Of a DNA stretch of 45,159 nt, positions 34,534-43,411 are shown piece after piece. Numbering within the stretch: the stretch's first letter is position 1; every line of letters begins with the position of its first letter. This stretch comes from Bacteroidota bacterium. Lineage in GTDB: Bacteria; Bacteroidota; Bacteroidia; 2-12-FULL-35-15. A program made the position numbers and the translations under genes. The stretch lies in assembly GCA_947466965.1 (NCBI GenBank), contig CANIFU010000018.1:1-45159 (forward strand). The letters are read 5' to 3'. A model generated the notes under the pieces. The model saw only the letters and a list, made by a program, of their open reading frames with translations, searched no databases and was not told the DNA's origin.

Positions 34534-36267
34534 ATGGATAAACCATTTTTTCTGCTGAACTTCCTTTTTTTGCTTTATTTTAATTTATCAGCGCAAAACA
34601 ATTATCCTCAAAATGATTTCCGTTCTCCTGTAGATATGCCATTAAGTCTAACAGGAAATTTTGGTGAAATCAGGCTTAACCATTTTCATGCTGGCTTCGA
34701 TATCAAGACAAATAACCGAGAAGGAATTCCCGTTTACGCTGTAGCTGATGGCTACATTTCCAGAATAAAAATAAGTGCTTTTGGATATGGAAAGGCAATT
34801 TATATCACTCATTTGAATGGATACACAACCGTTTACGGACATTTATTGAATTTCGATAATGACATTCAGACCTTCGCCAACAAAATACAGTATCTGAAAG
34901 AATCCTATGAAATTGACACACTGCTTTCCACATTCACATTACCCATAAAAAAAGGAGAACTTATTGGGTTGTCTGGAAATACTGGAGGATCACAAGGCCC
35001 ACATCTGCACTTTGAAGTACGCGATAGCAAAACAGAAATGCCCATTAATCCCTACTTTTTCGGATACATGATTCCTGATACAATTAAACCCCGGATCAAC
35101 CAAATTGCTATATATCCGCTGAATGAAACAGCAACTATCAATGGTAAAAATAGTCCTAAAAAAATTACTCCGATTTATAAAAAGGGGAATTACTCATTTT
35201 TAAAGACGGATACAATCACCGTAAATGGATCTATTGGTTTTGCAGTTGAATGTTACGATATAGAAACAAAATCAACGAATAAAAACAATGTCTATTCCAT
35301 TGAATTAAAATCGGGTGAAAAACGAATATATTATCAGGAATTTGAAAAATTTACTTTCGAAAATGCTCGCTACGTGAATACTCATATCGATTATGAATCG
35401 CAACAAAAATATGGAAGTAAATTTCAAAAATGTTTTGTCTCAAAAAATAATCAATCTGGAATCTTCAAAGATGTTATCGATCATGGTGCGATTCAATTTA
35501 ATGACGACTCCATTCATTTGATCCGCTTTATAATCAAAGACTATGTTGGTAACACAACGGAACTTATTATAAAAATAAAAAGCATATCAAAGCCGACATA
35601 TAAAACCAAAATAGCAAAAACTCCTATATTACAACGATTCGATTGCTTGTTGGAAAATAAATTCAATACCTCCGATTTTCGAATCTTAATTCCTGCGGCA
35701 GCACTGTATGATGATGTCTTTTTAAATTATTCGAAAAAAGGCAAAATGCCTGGCACTTACTCTCCTTTACATGAATTAATGGATGATGAAACACCTTTAC
35801 AAAAATATATTTCAATTGGATTAAAAGCAATTGATTTAGTGGATGCTCTAAAGTCTAAAGCGTGTATTGTATCTTATAATAAAAAAGGGAGAAAAAATTA
35901 TGAAGGGGGAACATTCTCTGAAGGATGGCTAACTACCCAAACTAAAACATTCGGGCGTTTTTCCATTTCAATCGATACAATTGCGCCTAAAATAAAAGTG
36001 ATTTCCAAACAAAATAAAGATAAAACAATTGACTTCAGCAATTCAAAAACAATTGGAATTTTAGCGAGCGACAACCTTTCAGGTATTAAAAAATATCATG
36101 CTAGAATAGATGGGAAATGGGTTTTGTGCGAATATGAATTTAAAAAGAATTTATTATTTTACACTTTTGATCAGAGCATTTCAAAAGGGGAACACCTCTT
36201 CCAAATTGAGGTTTCAGACGACAGACAAAACACGTCAACACTTTCATTTGTCTTTATAAGATATTAG
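34534..36267 (+). CDS. M23-family metallopeptidase (LytM-like)
   Basis: 577 residues from the ATG at 34534; an upstream ATG at 34513 would add seven residues but would place the -7 box inside the gene. Signal peptide about 1-20 (ending LSAQ). The peptidase domain (about 40-180) has the zinc ligands in NHFHAGFDI (HxxxD) and the catalytic HLHFEV near the end, with GYTTVYGHL between. The C-terminal 400 residues are beta-rich, without a recognised domain; they end in a segment with IDTIAPKIKV and ASDNLSGIKKYHARIDG, which resembles Ig-like repeats. It is expected to cleave peptidoglycan cross-links in the periplasm. Divergent from the zapA block with only about 95 bp between start codons. Confidence 0.9.
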   Translation: MDKPFFLLNFLFLLYFNLSAQNNYPQNDFRSPVDMPLSLTGNFGEIRLNHFHAGFDIKTNNREGIPVYAVADGYISRIKISAFGYGKAIYITHLNGYTTVYGHLLNFDNDIQTFANKIQYLKESYEIDTLLSTFTLPIKKGELIGLSGNTGGSQGPHLHFEVRDSKTEMPINPYFFGYMIPDTIKPRINQIAIYPLNETATINGKNSPKKITPIYKKGNYSFLKTDTITVNGSIGFAVECYDIETKSTNKNNVYSIELKSGEKRIYYQEFEKFTFENARYVNTHIDYESQQKYGSKFQKCFVSKNNQSGIFKDVIDHGAIQFNDDSIHLIRFIIKDYVGNTTELIIKIKSISKPTYKTKIAKTPILQRFDCLLENKFNTSDFRILIPAAALYDDVFLNYSKKGKMPGTYSPLHELMDDETPLQKYISIGLKAIDLVDALKSKACIVSYNKKGRKNYEGGTFSEGWLTTQTKTFGRFSISIDTIAPKIKVISKQNKDKTIDFSNSKTIGILASDNLSGIKKYHARIDGKWVLCEYEFKKNLLFYTFDQSISKGEHLFQIEVSDDRQNTSTLSFVFIRY

Positions 36268-36339
36268 AATATTATGGATTTGCACCAAACCAAGAAAATA
36301 CTTTTTATTTTGCCTAAATACTAAATAAAAAAAGACAAA

Positions 36340-36438
36340 ATGATTACAAAAGAGGAAACAGGTGCATCGGTCTGCAAGCTTTTGAACAGAAATTACATCC
36401 TTTTATCTGAAATAAAACATCCGATAAAAAATGAATAG
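36340..36438 (+). CDS. Possible 32-residue small ORF
   Basis: Within the 270-bp gap after the M23 gene, an ATG at 36340 opens a 32-codon frame (MITKEETGASVCKLL...) preceded by A-rich sequence. The peptide has a basic C-terminus and one cysteine. There is no homology I recognise. The segment is slightly richer in GC than the surrounding AT-rich sequence. The rest of 36268-36537 shows nothing else that I recognise. Confidence 0.2.
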   Translation: MITKEETGASVCKLLNRNYILLSEIKHPIKNE

Positions 36439-36537
36439 TGAAATTTTATCAAATGAACTTCATACTTTTTTATTATTTTAGCATATAGGCTTGAAAATCA
36501 TTTTTTTTTAATCAACTAAAATTAAACAGATAATTCT

Positions 36538-36930
36538 ATGAAAAAATCAATTTTTACATTCGCACTTTTGACATTCTTAACTGCAACTTCTGCTATTGCT
36601 CAAACGCAAGACAATGCATCTTTTGCAATTTGCGGATCAACAGAAGGTTCAATCAAACAGTCTAGCCTTACTAACTGCAGCGTTCTGATTCCAATAAATA
36701 AAAACTTGACTATAAAATCATTTACAATCTCTATTCTTGCTCCGAATGTAGAAGTAAAAAAAGAAGGTTCTTTTACGGATTATTCTTGTACAGGCAATCA
36801 AATTAGCCCTTCTGCTTTAGAAGCTTTAAAAAAGGCAAGTCCTGCTAACAAGATCCTAATTGAAGAGATTATAGCAAGTGATGGGAAAACGGATAAAAAA
36901 TATCCGTCTTTTCAGATTCACATAAAATAA
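36538..36930 (+). CDS. Small secreted protein resembling the C-terminal domain of GldM/PorM
   Basis: 130 residues with a signal peptide (1-21, ending AIAQ). The mature part has the strand pattern and key words of the last domain of GldM: FTISILAPN, a VEVKKEGSF step, FTDYSCTGNQISPSALEALKKASPANKILIEEIIASDGK and a final PSFQIHIK strand. Full GldM is about 500 residues with an N-terminal membrane helix; here only the last periplasmic domain is present, with its own signal peptide. Two cysteines (about residues 31 and 47) may form a disulfide. GldM-like domains contact the outer-membrane-associated ring of the gliding/T9SS motor, so this may be a binding partner or competitor, but that is inference. 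Confidence 0.55.
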   Translation: MKKSIFTFALLTFLTATSAIAQTQDNASFAICGSTEGSIKQSSLTNCSVLIPINKNLTIKSFTISILAPNVEVKKEGSFTDYSCTGNQISPSALEALKKASPANKILIEEIIASDGKTDKKYPSFQIHIK

Positions 36931-36941
36931 AAAAATATTAC

Positions 36942-36981
36942 AAAAAAAGGGCGATGTTCGATTCAATATCGCCCTTTTTTT
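36942..36981. terminator. Bidirectional terminator between the GldM-like gene and the VUT transporter gene
   Basis: Perfect arms AAAAAAAGGGCGAT (36942-36955) and ATCGCCCTTTTTTT (36968-36981) with a 12-nt loop. It serves both convergent genes. Confidence 0.9.
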
Positions 36982-36997
36982 ATTTCAGAATGCTGCA

Positions 36998-37714
36998 CTA
37001 ATCTTCCACTTTATGATCTAATGAATCTTCAGCAGCTTGCACAATAAAAACATGTGCATTTTCTACTCCTAAATAACTATCAATAACTTTGTGGCCACCA
37101 TAAATAATAGGCGTTAGCGTTATAGCAATAATCAACTTTACTGTGTAACCTGTTAAAGCCATATTTAAAAATGTTGCCGTATCCACTTTCCCGGGAAGCC
37201 AAAATGCTATACCGGCAACAATAAATGTATCAACCAACTGAGATATAATTGTAGAACCAGTGCTCCTCAGCCAAATCATTTTACCCCCTGTCTTATCTCT
37301 GAGCAACCAAAAAATACTTACATCAATAAATTGAGAAACCAAAAAAGCGATCAAACTACCCACAATAATCCACAGGCTTTGACCGAATACAGCATTGAAT
37401 GCCTGATCGGAAACTGCAGAAATACCCTTTGCTGCTGGCACCTGCATTGCAAAAAATAAAACAATAAATGCATAAACAATCAGCGAAGCAGTAATCAACG
37501 ATAATTTTTTAACACCGGATCTTCCAAAATATTCATTAATCAAATCAGTTGCTATAAATACAACAGGCCATGGAAGAATTCCTACGCTCATGATGAACGG
37601 ACCAAAAAATATAAGCTTCCCTCCTATTAACTCCGCAACAATTGCATTCGTAATAAAGATTCCCGCTAAAATAATAAATACAAATTCTTTTTTTGTTTTA
37701 AACATGTTAATCAA
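36998..37714 (-). CDS. Queuosine precursor/vitamin uptake transporter (YhhQ/VUT family)
   Basis: 238 residues with six hydrophobic segments. Family marks: FITNAIVAELIGGKL near residue 20, VVFIATDLINEYFGRSGVKK, SQFIDVSIFWLLRDKTGGKMIWLRSTGSTIISQLVDTFI. In E. coli, YhhQ imports preQ0/preQ1. Here the gene follows bioA on the same strand with a 70-bp gap, making it the fifth gene of a biotin operon, and the family was originally labelled a putative vitamin transporter. No preQ1 riboswitch was seen in front of it. Substrate therefore uncertain: a queuine precursor by family, a biotin-related compound by context. Confidence 0.85.
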   Translation of the reverse strand: MINMFKTKKEFVFIILAGIFITNAIVAELIGGKLIFFGPFIMSVGILPWPVVFIATDLINEYFGRSGVKKLSLITASLIVYAFIVLFFAMQVPAAKGISAVSDQAFNAVFGQSLWIIVGSLIAFLVSQFIDVSIFWLLRDKTGGKMIWLRSTGSTIISQLVDTFIVAGIAFWLPGKVDTATFLNMALTGYTVKLIIAITLTPIIYGGHKVIDSYLGVENAHVFIVQAAEDSLDHKVED

Positions 37715-37784
37715 TTTTAATTACAAAATTCCATCAATAAGAATCGAAATAAGCACTTGAACATTAAGAGCAATGAAACTATGA

Positions 37785-39065
37785 TTAATCATTTAATAAT
37801 CCATCTAAAAAAAGTTCCACACATTCATAAATGTAATCAAGATCATCACTTTTAATACAATAAGGAGGCAATATATAAACAACGTTTCCAAGTGGTCGGA
37901 GAATAACACCCTTGGAAATAAAAAAATCGGATATCTGCTCAGCCAATGAATTTAAGTAATTGGTATGTTCGTTTGTTTTTATTTCAAATGCGATAATCGT
38001 TCCTGATTGTCGAACATCCAAAATACGAGCATGTCCTATTATTTTTTTTAAAAATAATGAGTGCTTCTGTTCAATTCTGACAATGTTTTCAAAAGCACCG
38101 GGCAGATCAAAAAGATCCATACTTGCCAATGCTGCAGAACAAGCGGTAGGATTCGCAGTATATGAATGTCCGTGAAAAAAGGTTTTCATTTTATCATCAC
38201 TCAAAAAAGCATCATAAATAAATTTAGAACAAGCAGTAGCTCCCAATGGCATTACCCCACCCGTAAGGCCTTTACTCAAACAAATAATATCAGGTTTATT
38301 AAACAAACGATCACTCGCAAAAAATGTACCTGTCCGACCGAAGCCTGTCATCACCTCATCGGCAATTGTAATTACTTCATTCTCTCTACAAAGAGCGATC
38401 AGTTTATCCAAAACGTTTTCAGAATACATAACCATTCCACCTGCACCTTGAATCAAGGGTTCAAAAATAAATGCTGCTATATCGTTCTCCTGTAATGCTT
38501 TTTTCAATTCAGTCAAACTCTCCAATTCCTTTCCTTTCACAGGAACAGGGATATGAATAACATCAAATAATAATTTAGAAAAAGGGAGATTGAACGCATT
38601 TCTAGCACCAACACTCATTCCACCAAAAGTATCACCATGATAGGCGTTTTCAAATGCAATAATCTTGTTCTTGGGGCGATTAATATTACTCCAATATTGA
38701 AATGCCATTTTCATTCCTACTTCAACCGCAGTTGAACCATTATCAGAATAAAATATTTTTGATTGATTTTCCGGCAAGCGCTTTAAAAGTCTTTCTGCAA
38801 GTTGAACCGCTGGCTCATGTGTAAATCCTGAGAATATTGCATGTTCAAGCGTTTGCAATTGCTCAGCAACTTTCTTAGCTATATAAGGATGACAATGCCC
38901 GTGAATATTTACCCACCACGATGCTATCCCATCGATGTATCGGTTTCCTTTTTCATCATAAAAATAAGCTCCTTCCCCTCTCACAAGTGCTATTGGAAGA
39001 CGTGCTGTTTTTAATGGAGTAAAGGGATGCCAAACTGCATATTGATCTCTTTCCTGTAGTGTCAT
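37785..39065 (-). CDS. bioA: Adenosylmethionine-8-amino-7-oxononanoate aminotransferase
   Basis: A 426-residue class III PLP aminotransferase that converts KAPA to DAPA with S-adenosylmethionine as amino donor. Motifs: VWHPFTPLKTARLPI, GIASWWVNIHGHCHP (45-59; the double Trp is typical of BioA), FYSDNGSTAVEVGMKMA, YHGDTFGGMSVG, ITIADEVMTGFGRTG and the PLP lysine K265 in CLSKGLTGG. It is the fourth gene of the bio operon, after bioD. An inverted repeat lies directly before its start codon. Confidence 0.97.
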   Translation of the reverse strand: MTLQERDQYAVWHPFTPLKTARLPIALVRGEGAYFYDEKGNRYIDGIASWWVNIHGHCHPYIAKKVAEQLQTLEHAIFSGFTHEPAVQLAERLLKRLPENQSKIFYSDNGSTAVEVGMKMAFQYWSNINRPKNKIIAFENAYHGDTFGGMSVGARNAFNLPFSKLLFDVIHIPVPVKGKELESLTELKKALQENDIAAFIFEPLIQGAGGMVMYSENVLDKLIALCRENEVITIADEVMTGFGRTGTFFASDRLFNKPDIICLSKGLTGGVMPLGATACSKFIYDAFLSDDKMKTFFHGHSYTANPTACSAALASMDLFDLPGAFENIVRIEQKHSLFLKKIIGHARILDVRQSGTIIAFEIKTNEHTNYLNSLAEQISDFFISKGVILRPLGNVVYILPPYCIKSDDLDYIYECVELFLDGLLND

Positions 39066-39072
39066 AATTTAA

Positions 39073-39105
39073 AATCCCATCAAAAATAGGTATTTTGATG
39101 GGATT
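39073..39105 (-). promoter_or_regulatory. Perfect 13-bp inverted repeat directly upstream of bioA
   Basis: Arms 39073-39085 and 39093-39105 are exact complements (AATCCCATCAAAA / TTTTGATGGGATT) around a 7-nt loop, ending 7 nt before the bioA ATG. In the mRNA the hairpin would occupy the ribosome-binding region. It may attenuate bioA translation, act as a leaky terminator, or be a protein operator. Confidence 0.6.
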
Positions 39106-39132
39106 ATTTTATTTGAATCAAGTTGAAAATTA

Positions 39133-39750
39133 CTATTTTAAATATTCAAATTCTTTCGCATAGCGGGAAATAACTTCTGCATTCAAGTCTTTTTCTTTAT
39201 TGATACGACCTAACACTTTCAAACTACTATACTCAACGATAATATCTTCTGATAATTGATGCGGAGGACCATTAAATATAATTCCTAAGATGTTTAATTT
39301 CTTTGCTTTTAATGCATCAATCGATAATAATGAGTGATTGATACTTCCTAAATAGTTCTGAATAACCAAGATCACCTCTACATCAAATTTATTAATTACA
39401 TCCACCATAAATTCTTTGCGGTTTAATGGAACCATCAAACCACCTGCGCCTTCCATAATTAAAGTAGAATTAGTCGATTCTGGAATATGTAGTCCAGACA
39501 AACCAATTTCAATACCTTCTAATTCAGCAGCAGCATGTGGCGACATATATTGTTTCAATAAATATCCTTCGGGGTGAAACTTACTTTCGGTATTACTCAC
39601 CCACTTTTGAACTTTAGCAGTATCTGTAGAAAAAAAACTTCCCGTTTGAATAGGCTTCCAATAATCTGCTTTTAGAGCTTCGACAAGAACAGCAGATACA
39701 ACCGTTTTACCAACGTCTGTTCCAATTCCTGTAATAAATATCTTTCGCAT
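39133..39750 (-). CDS. bioD: Dethiobiotin synthetase
   Basis: 205 residues. An ATP-dependent carboxylase that closes the ureido ring of dethiobiotin. The P-loop ITGIGTDVGKTVVSA lies at the N-terminus (GTDVGKT, 10-16), followed by YWKPIQTG, where lysine and threonine contact the substrate, and MEGAGGLMVPL, the conserved switch loop. Length is slightly short compared with E. coli BioD (about 225). Third in the bio operon, 60 bp after bioF. Confidence 0.95.
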   Translation of the reverse strand: MRKIFITGIGTDVGKTVVSAVLVEALKADYWKPIQTGSFFSTDTAKVQKWVSNTESKFHPEGYLLKQYMSPHAAAELEGIEIGLSGLHIPESTNSTLIMEGAGGLMVPLNRKEFMVDVINKFDVEVILVIQNYLGSINHSLLSIDALKAKKLNILGIIFNGPPHQLSEDIIVEYSSLKVLGRINKEKDLNAEVISRYAKEFEYLK

Positions 39751-39810
39751 AAATTTTTTTGAAAATTATATTTTTTAACGAAAATAAAACTTTTTTTTCT
39801 GACCTGAGCA

Positions 39811-40962
39811 TTATTTTTTATTATCAAAATATTCATTTAGGAATGAACACAAACTTTTTATTTCTTTTCTGGTATTAAATGAATGAATACAAATCCGTAA
39901 TCGCTCTTTTCCTTTTGGAACTGTAGGATTAAGAATTGGTCTAACATCAAAGCCATTCGTTTGAAGGTCTTCAGCTATTTTTTTTACGGATTCATTTCCA
40001 CCAACAACAAGACATTGGATAGGACTCTCACTGGGGATCAAATAAGATATCACTTTTTTTGAAAGGTGCTTTTTAAAGGTATGGATCTGCTTATGAAGCT
40101 TTTTTATTTCAGGTTCACTTTTAGCAAGCAACAGATAGGCTTCGTGAATTGCGACTAAACTGTTATTGGGTAAGGCTGTCGTATAAATAAAAGATCGGGA
40201 ATAATTGATTAAAAAATCACGAAGGAGTTTGCTTCCAAGAACGGCAGCACCATGACAACCAAGTCCTTTTCCATAGGTGTGTACCCTAGCAAACACCTCA
40301 TTTTCTAACTTTAATTCCTGAACCCTACCTCTTCCTTTATTTTGGGTAATTCCAGTAGCATGAGCCTCGTCAACAATAAGATTGGCCGCATATTTTTTAC
40401 ACAAGCGAACGATTTCCTTCAAGGGAGCAGAATCACCATCCATTGAATAAATACTTTCTACAGCAACATAGATAGTTCCCTCAGCAATATTCAAACGTTC
40501 TTCCAGATGCTTTAAATCATTGTGTTTAAAAAGATAGGTTGTTGCACCAGAAAGCCGCATACCATCGTGAACGGATGCGTGAATCAATTCATCATAAATA
40601 ATAGTATTTCCCTTTTGTCCCAAGGCAGAAAAGATTCCCAAATTAGCATCGTATCCCGAATTGTAGAGCAATGCTGCAGGGACATTATGAAGGTCAGCAA
40701 TAAACAATTCTAGATTTTCCGCGAAAACTGAATTGCCCGCCAGTAAACGTGAGCCACCAGATCCATTCGACTCTTTTAATTTCGAACAGGATTTTGAAAT
40801 ATGTCTAGCTAATTTTATAGAACGAGCAAAACCAATGTAATCATTACTACAAAAATCAGAAAGTTCGGTTGTTTGAACTAACTTACGCAATGCATTTTGC
40901 TCCTTTCGCTTTTCAAGCCTATGAAATAGAAATTGATCTGCTGAAAATTTAGATCGACTCAA
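39811..40962 (-). CDS. bioF: 8-amino-7-oxononanoate synthase (KAPA synthase)
   Basis: A 383-residue PLP enzyme of the alpha-oxoamine synthase family that joins pimeloyl-ACP and alanine. [11 protein letters not shown] (about 36-46), [13 protein letters not shown], the [11 protein letters not shown] aspartate segment, and the lysine K232 in [12 protein letters not shown] are all present. The gene overlaps the end of bioB by 14 bp, implying coupled translation. Second gene of the operon. Confidence 0.95.
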   Translation of the reverse strand: MSRSKFSADQFLFHRLEKRKEQNALRKLVQTTELSDFCSNDYIGFARSIKLARHISKSCSKLKESNGSGGSRLLAGNSVFAENLELFIADLHNVPAALLYNSGYDANLGIFSALGQKGNTIIYDELIHASVHDGMRLSGATTYLFKHNDLKHLEERLNIAEGTIYVAVESIYSMDGDSAPLKEIVRLCKKYAANLIVDEAHATGITQNKGRGRVQELKLENEVFARVHTYGKGLGCHGAAVLGSKLLRDFLINYSRSFIYTTALPNNSLVAIHEAYLLLAKSEPEIKKLHKQIHTFKKHLSKKVISYLIPSESPIQCLVVGGNESVKKIAEDLQTNGFDVRPILNPTVPKGKERLRICIHSFNTRKEIKSLCSFLNEYFDNKK

Positions 40963-41959
40963 CTTCTTTCGATTTTATTTTTGAAACAGGCTGTGTCGTT
41001 CCTTCAAAAGCCTTACGGGGTGACAAGCCGAACAAGTTAAACATTTTCATATCCGTATTAAAATCAGGATTCGGAGTAGTTAATAATTTATCCCCTGCAA
41101 AAATTGAATTTGCTCCAGCCAAAAAACAAAGTGCTTGACCCTCCAAGCTCATTTGAGTTCTACCTGCCGACAAACGAACGACCGTTTGAGGAATTACTAT
41201 TCGTGTTGTAGCGATCATCCGTACCATATCCCAAATAGGGACTAATGGCTGATTTTCAAGAGGGGTTCCAGCAACAGGAACAAGCGCATTAATAGGCACC
41301 GATTCAGGATGCAGCTCCATCGAAGATAGGGTTTTCAACATATTCACTCTGTCCTCTGTTGTTTCTCCTAATCCAATGATCCCACCTGAACAAACCGAAA
41401 CTTTTGCCTTACGGACATTTTTTATTGTATTCAAACGATCGTCAAAGTTGCGAGTTGTAATAATTTTCTTGTAACTTTCTTCAGATGTATCAATATTGTG
41501 ATTATATGCATACAGACCAGCATCAGCAAGCTTTTGAGCTTGACTTTCAGTTAACATCCCAAGAGTACAACATACTTCTAATCCTTTTTCATTCACTGTT
41601 TTTACCATATCTAACACACGATCAAAATCACTGTTATCCCTCACTTCTCGCCATGCAGCACCCATACACAAGCGGGATGCTCCGCCTTCTTTTGCCTTAT
41701 CTGCAGCTTCACTTACTTGTGCTACCGACATTAATTTATGTACTTCGATACCTGTATTATATCGTGCTGCTTGTGGACAATAACTACAATCTTCGGCACA
41801 ACCACCCGTTTTTATGGATAACAAAGAACTTACCTGTACTTCACTCGCATTGTTAAATTCACGGTGAATAGTTTGAGCCTTAAATACAAGATCCAACAAT
41901 GGCATAGTATAAATATCTAATATTTCTTCAGCGGTCCAGTTATGTCGAATTGTTGTCAT
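40949..41959 (-). CDS. bioB: Biotin synthase
   Basis: A 336-residue radical SAM enzyme that inserts sulfur into dethiobiotin. C54, C58 and C61 of CxxxCxxC ([13 protein letters not shown]) hold the 4Fe-4S cluster; YNHNIDTS and the arginine in [11 protein letters not shown] contribute to the 2Fe-2S site. Length is normal. First gene of the operon bioB-F-D-A-VUT. The pimelate-side genes bioC and bioH are not in the window. Confidence 0.97.
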   Translation of the reverse strand: MTTIRHNWTAEEILDIYTMPLLDLVFKAQTIHREFNNASEVQVSSLLSIKTGGCAEDCSYCPQAARYNTGIEVHKLMSVAQVSEAADKAKEGGASRLCMGAAWREVRDNSDFDRVLDMVKTVNEKGLEVCCTLGMLTESQAQKLADAGLYAYNHNIDTSEESYKKIITTRNFDDRLNTIKNVRKAKVSVCSGGIIGLGETTEDRVNMLKTLSSMELHPESVPINALVPVAGTPLENQPLVPIWDMVRMIATTRIVIPQTVVRLSAGRTQMSLEGQALCFLAGANSIFAGDKLLTTPNPDFNTDMKMFNLFGLSPRKAFEGTTQPVSKIKSKEVESI

Positions 41960-41990
41960 ATAATATTTTTTTATGTTCTTGAATGTGCTA

Positions 41991-42021
41991 CAAATATAAA
42001 GGATTAAATTTTACGTCCAAT
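41991..42021 (-). promoter_or_regulatory. Promoter of the biotin operon
   Basis: On the minus strand ATTG (42018-42021), 19-nt spacer, TATATTTG (41991-41998), 32 nt before the bioB ATG. No clear BirA or BioR operator palindrome was recognised. Confidence 0.65.
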
Positions 42022-42085
42022 AGCCTTTTAATAACGAATAAACAAAAATCTGCGAAAGGGTGCATCAACTAAAGTGTACATTAAT

Positions 42086-42093
42086 TACCTTTG
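42086..42093 (+). promoter_or_regulatory. -7 box just before trmD (possible leaderless mRNA)
   Basis: TACCTTTG ends 4 nt before the ATG at 42098. It rules out the in-frame ATG at 42074 as a start. Confidence 0.5.
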
Positions 42094-42097
42094 CAAT

Positions 42098-42772
42098 ATG
42101 CGTATAGATATTATTACCGTTTTACCTCAATTACTAGAGAGCCCTTTTCAACATAGCATTCTTAAACGTGCAATTGACAAAGGAATAGTGGAAGTAAATT
42201 TAATTAACCTCCGCGACTACTCCACGCATAAACAAAAAAGTGTGGATGATTATGCTTTTGGGGGTGGGGCCGGCATGGTTATGGGAATTGAGCCAATTGC
42301 AAATTGCATCAACGCATTAAAAGCAGAACGCAGGTATGACCAAGTAATCTATACTTCTCCCGATGGCGAATTGTTGAACCAGAAAATGTCAAATCAATTG
42401 TCAATATTAAAAAACATCATCATTCTTTGCGGGCACTATAAAGGGGTGGATCAACGGGTGCGCGACCATTTTATAACCAAAGAAATTTCTATCGGTGATT
42501 ATGTATTGTCAGGTGGAGAGCTAGCCGCAGCTGTTATTAGTGATAGTATCATCCGCCTGATTCCTGGAGCAATGTCCGATGAAACATCTGCATTGACGGA
42601 CTCTTTTCAAGACAATTTATTGGCACCACCAGTTTATACGCGCCCTGCGGACTTTAATGGAATGAAAGTTCCGGAAATATTACTATCTGGACACACAGCC
42701 AACATTGATCATTGGCGACACGAACAAAGTATTCAACGCACCAAAGAACGAAGACCAGACCTGTTGAAATAG
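42098..42772 (+). CDS. trmD: tRNA (guanine-N1)-methyltransferase
   Basis: A 224-residue SPOUT methyltransferase that makes m1G37 in tRNAs and so prevents frameshifting. The ATG at 42098 gives the usual start [17 protein letters not shown]; an ATG 24 nt upstream would precede the -7 box. Trefoil-knot motifs: [27 protein letters not shown], and [16 protein letters not shown]; the C-terminal helices end in PDLLK. It is followed by rplS as in many bacteria, but rplS has its own promoter box. Confidence 0.96.
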   Translation: MRIDIITVLPQLLESPFQHSILKRAIDKGIVEVNLINLRDYSTHKQKSVDDYAFGGGAGMVMGIEPIANCINALKAERRYDQVIYTSPDGELLNQKMSNQLSILKNIIILCGHYKGVDQRVRDHFITKEISIGDYVLSGGELAAAVISDSIIRLIPGAMSDETSALTDSFQDNLLAPPVYTRPADFNGMKVPEILLSGHTANIDHWRHEQSIQRTKERRPDLLK

Positions 42773-42894
42773 AATAAGCCAATTAAAAAGTTTAATAAAA
42801 CAAGTTTTGCGATCTGAATTATGAAAAATTGATTGGTTTTTCTCTAAAAAAACAAATATTTTTCACGAATTGCATTTCTATTCTAAAAAAATTC

Positions 42895-42902
42895 TATATT
42901 TG
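42895..42902 (+). promoter_or_regulatory. -7 promoter box of rplS
   Basis: TATATTTG with a TTG 22 nt upstream; the leader to the ATG at 42953 is about 45 nt and contains a GGAGGAAG purine run (about 42913-42920) that is too far from the start to be its Shine-Dalgarno. Confidence 0.6.
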
Positions 42903-42952
42903 CAATCCTTTTTGGAGGAAGAACTGTTTAATTTATTATAAAACAAAGAGTT

Positions 42953-43303
42953 ATGAGCACATTATTAAAATTCGTAGAAGATCAATTATCTGTAAAAGCA
43001 AACCACCCAAAATTTAAAGCAGGTGATACTGTTACAGTAAACTATAAAATTAAAGAAGGTGAAAAAGAGCGTGTTCAGCAATACCAAGGTGTTGTAATTC
43101 AACGTAAAGGATCTGGTTCAACAGAATCTTTCACTGTAAGAAAAATGAGCAACAGTGTTGGTGTTGAGCGTGTATTCCCTGTAAATTCACCATACATTGA
43201 CAGTATTGTAGTAAATAAAGTGGGTGTTGTTCGCAGAGCCCGATTATATTATTTACGTGAATTGACTGGTAAAGCAGCTCGTATCGCTGAGAAAAAACAA
43301 TAA
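42953..43303 (+). CDS. rplS: 50S ribosomal protein L19
   Basis: 116 residues, normal length. [29 protein letters not shown] and the conserved [45 protein letters not shown] are the L19 signature. L19 sits at the 30S-50S interface. The ATG at 42953 is supported by the family's N-terminus ([11 protein letters not shown]). A strong terminator follows. Confidence 0.98.
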   Translation: MSTLLKFVEDQLSVKANHPKFKAGDTVTVNYKIKEGEKERVQQYQGVVIQRKGSGSTESFTVRKMSNSVGVERVFPVNSPYIDSIVVNKVGVVRRARLYYLRELTGKAARIAEKKQ

Positions 43304-43319
43304 TTTCTATACCTATTTT

Positions 43320-43357
43320 AAAAAACCCTCTTCTGCTTTTGCAGGAAAGGGTTTTTT
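43320..43357 (+). terminator. Intrinsic terminator after rplS
   Basis: Outer stem AAAAAACCCT (43320-43329) with AGGGTTTTTT (43348-43357) and inner CTGC/GCAG with a 4-T loop, followed by a T-rich tail. Confidence 0.88.
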
Positions 43358-43411
43358 ATTTTTAGTACATTACTAAATTATATAAAAATAACCACAGCAT
43401 TTAATAATTGA

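Noticed and set aside
37715-37784. Possible preQ1 riboswitch before the VUT transporter gene
   Set aside because: The 70-bp gap shows no recognisable preQ1 aptamer (no C-rich hairpin with an A-rich tail), so it was not annotated.
42913-42920. GGAGGAAG in the rplS leader as Shine-Dalgarno
   Set aside because: It lies about 33 nt before the start codon, too far for direct use; no other ORF start fits it.
42829-43017. 62-codon plus-strand ORF overlapping the start of rplS
   Set aside because: It is in another frame, spans the rplS promoter box and leader, and has no family resemblance.
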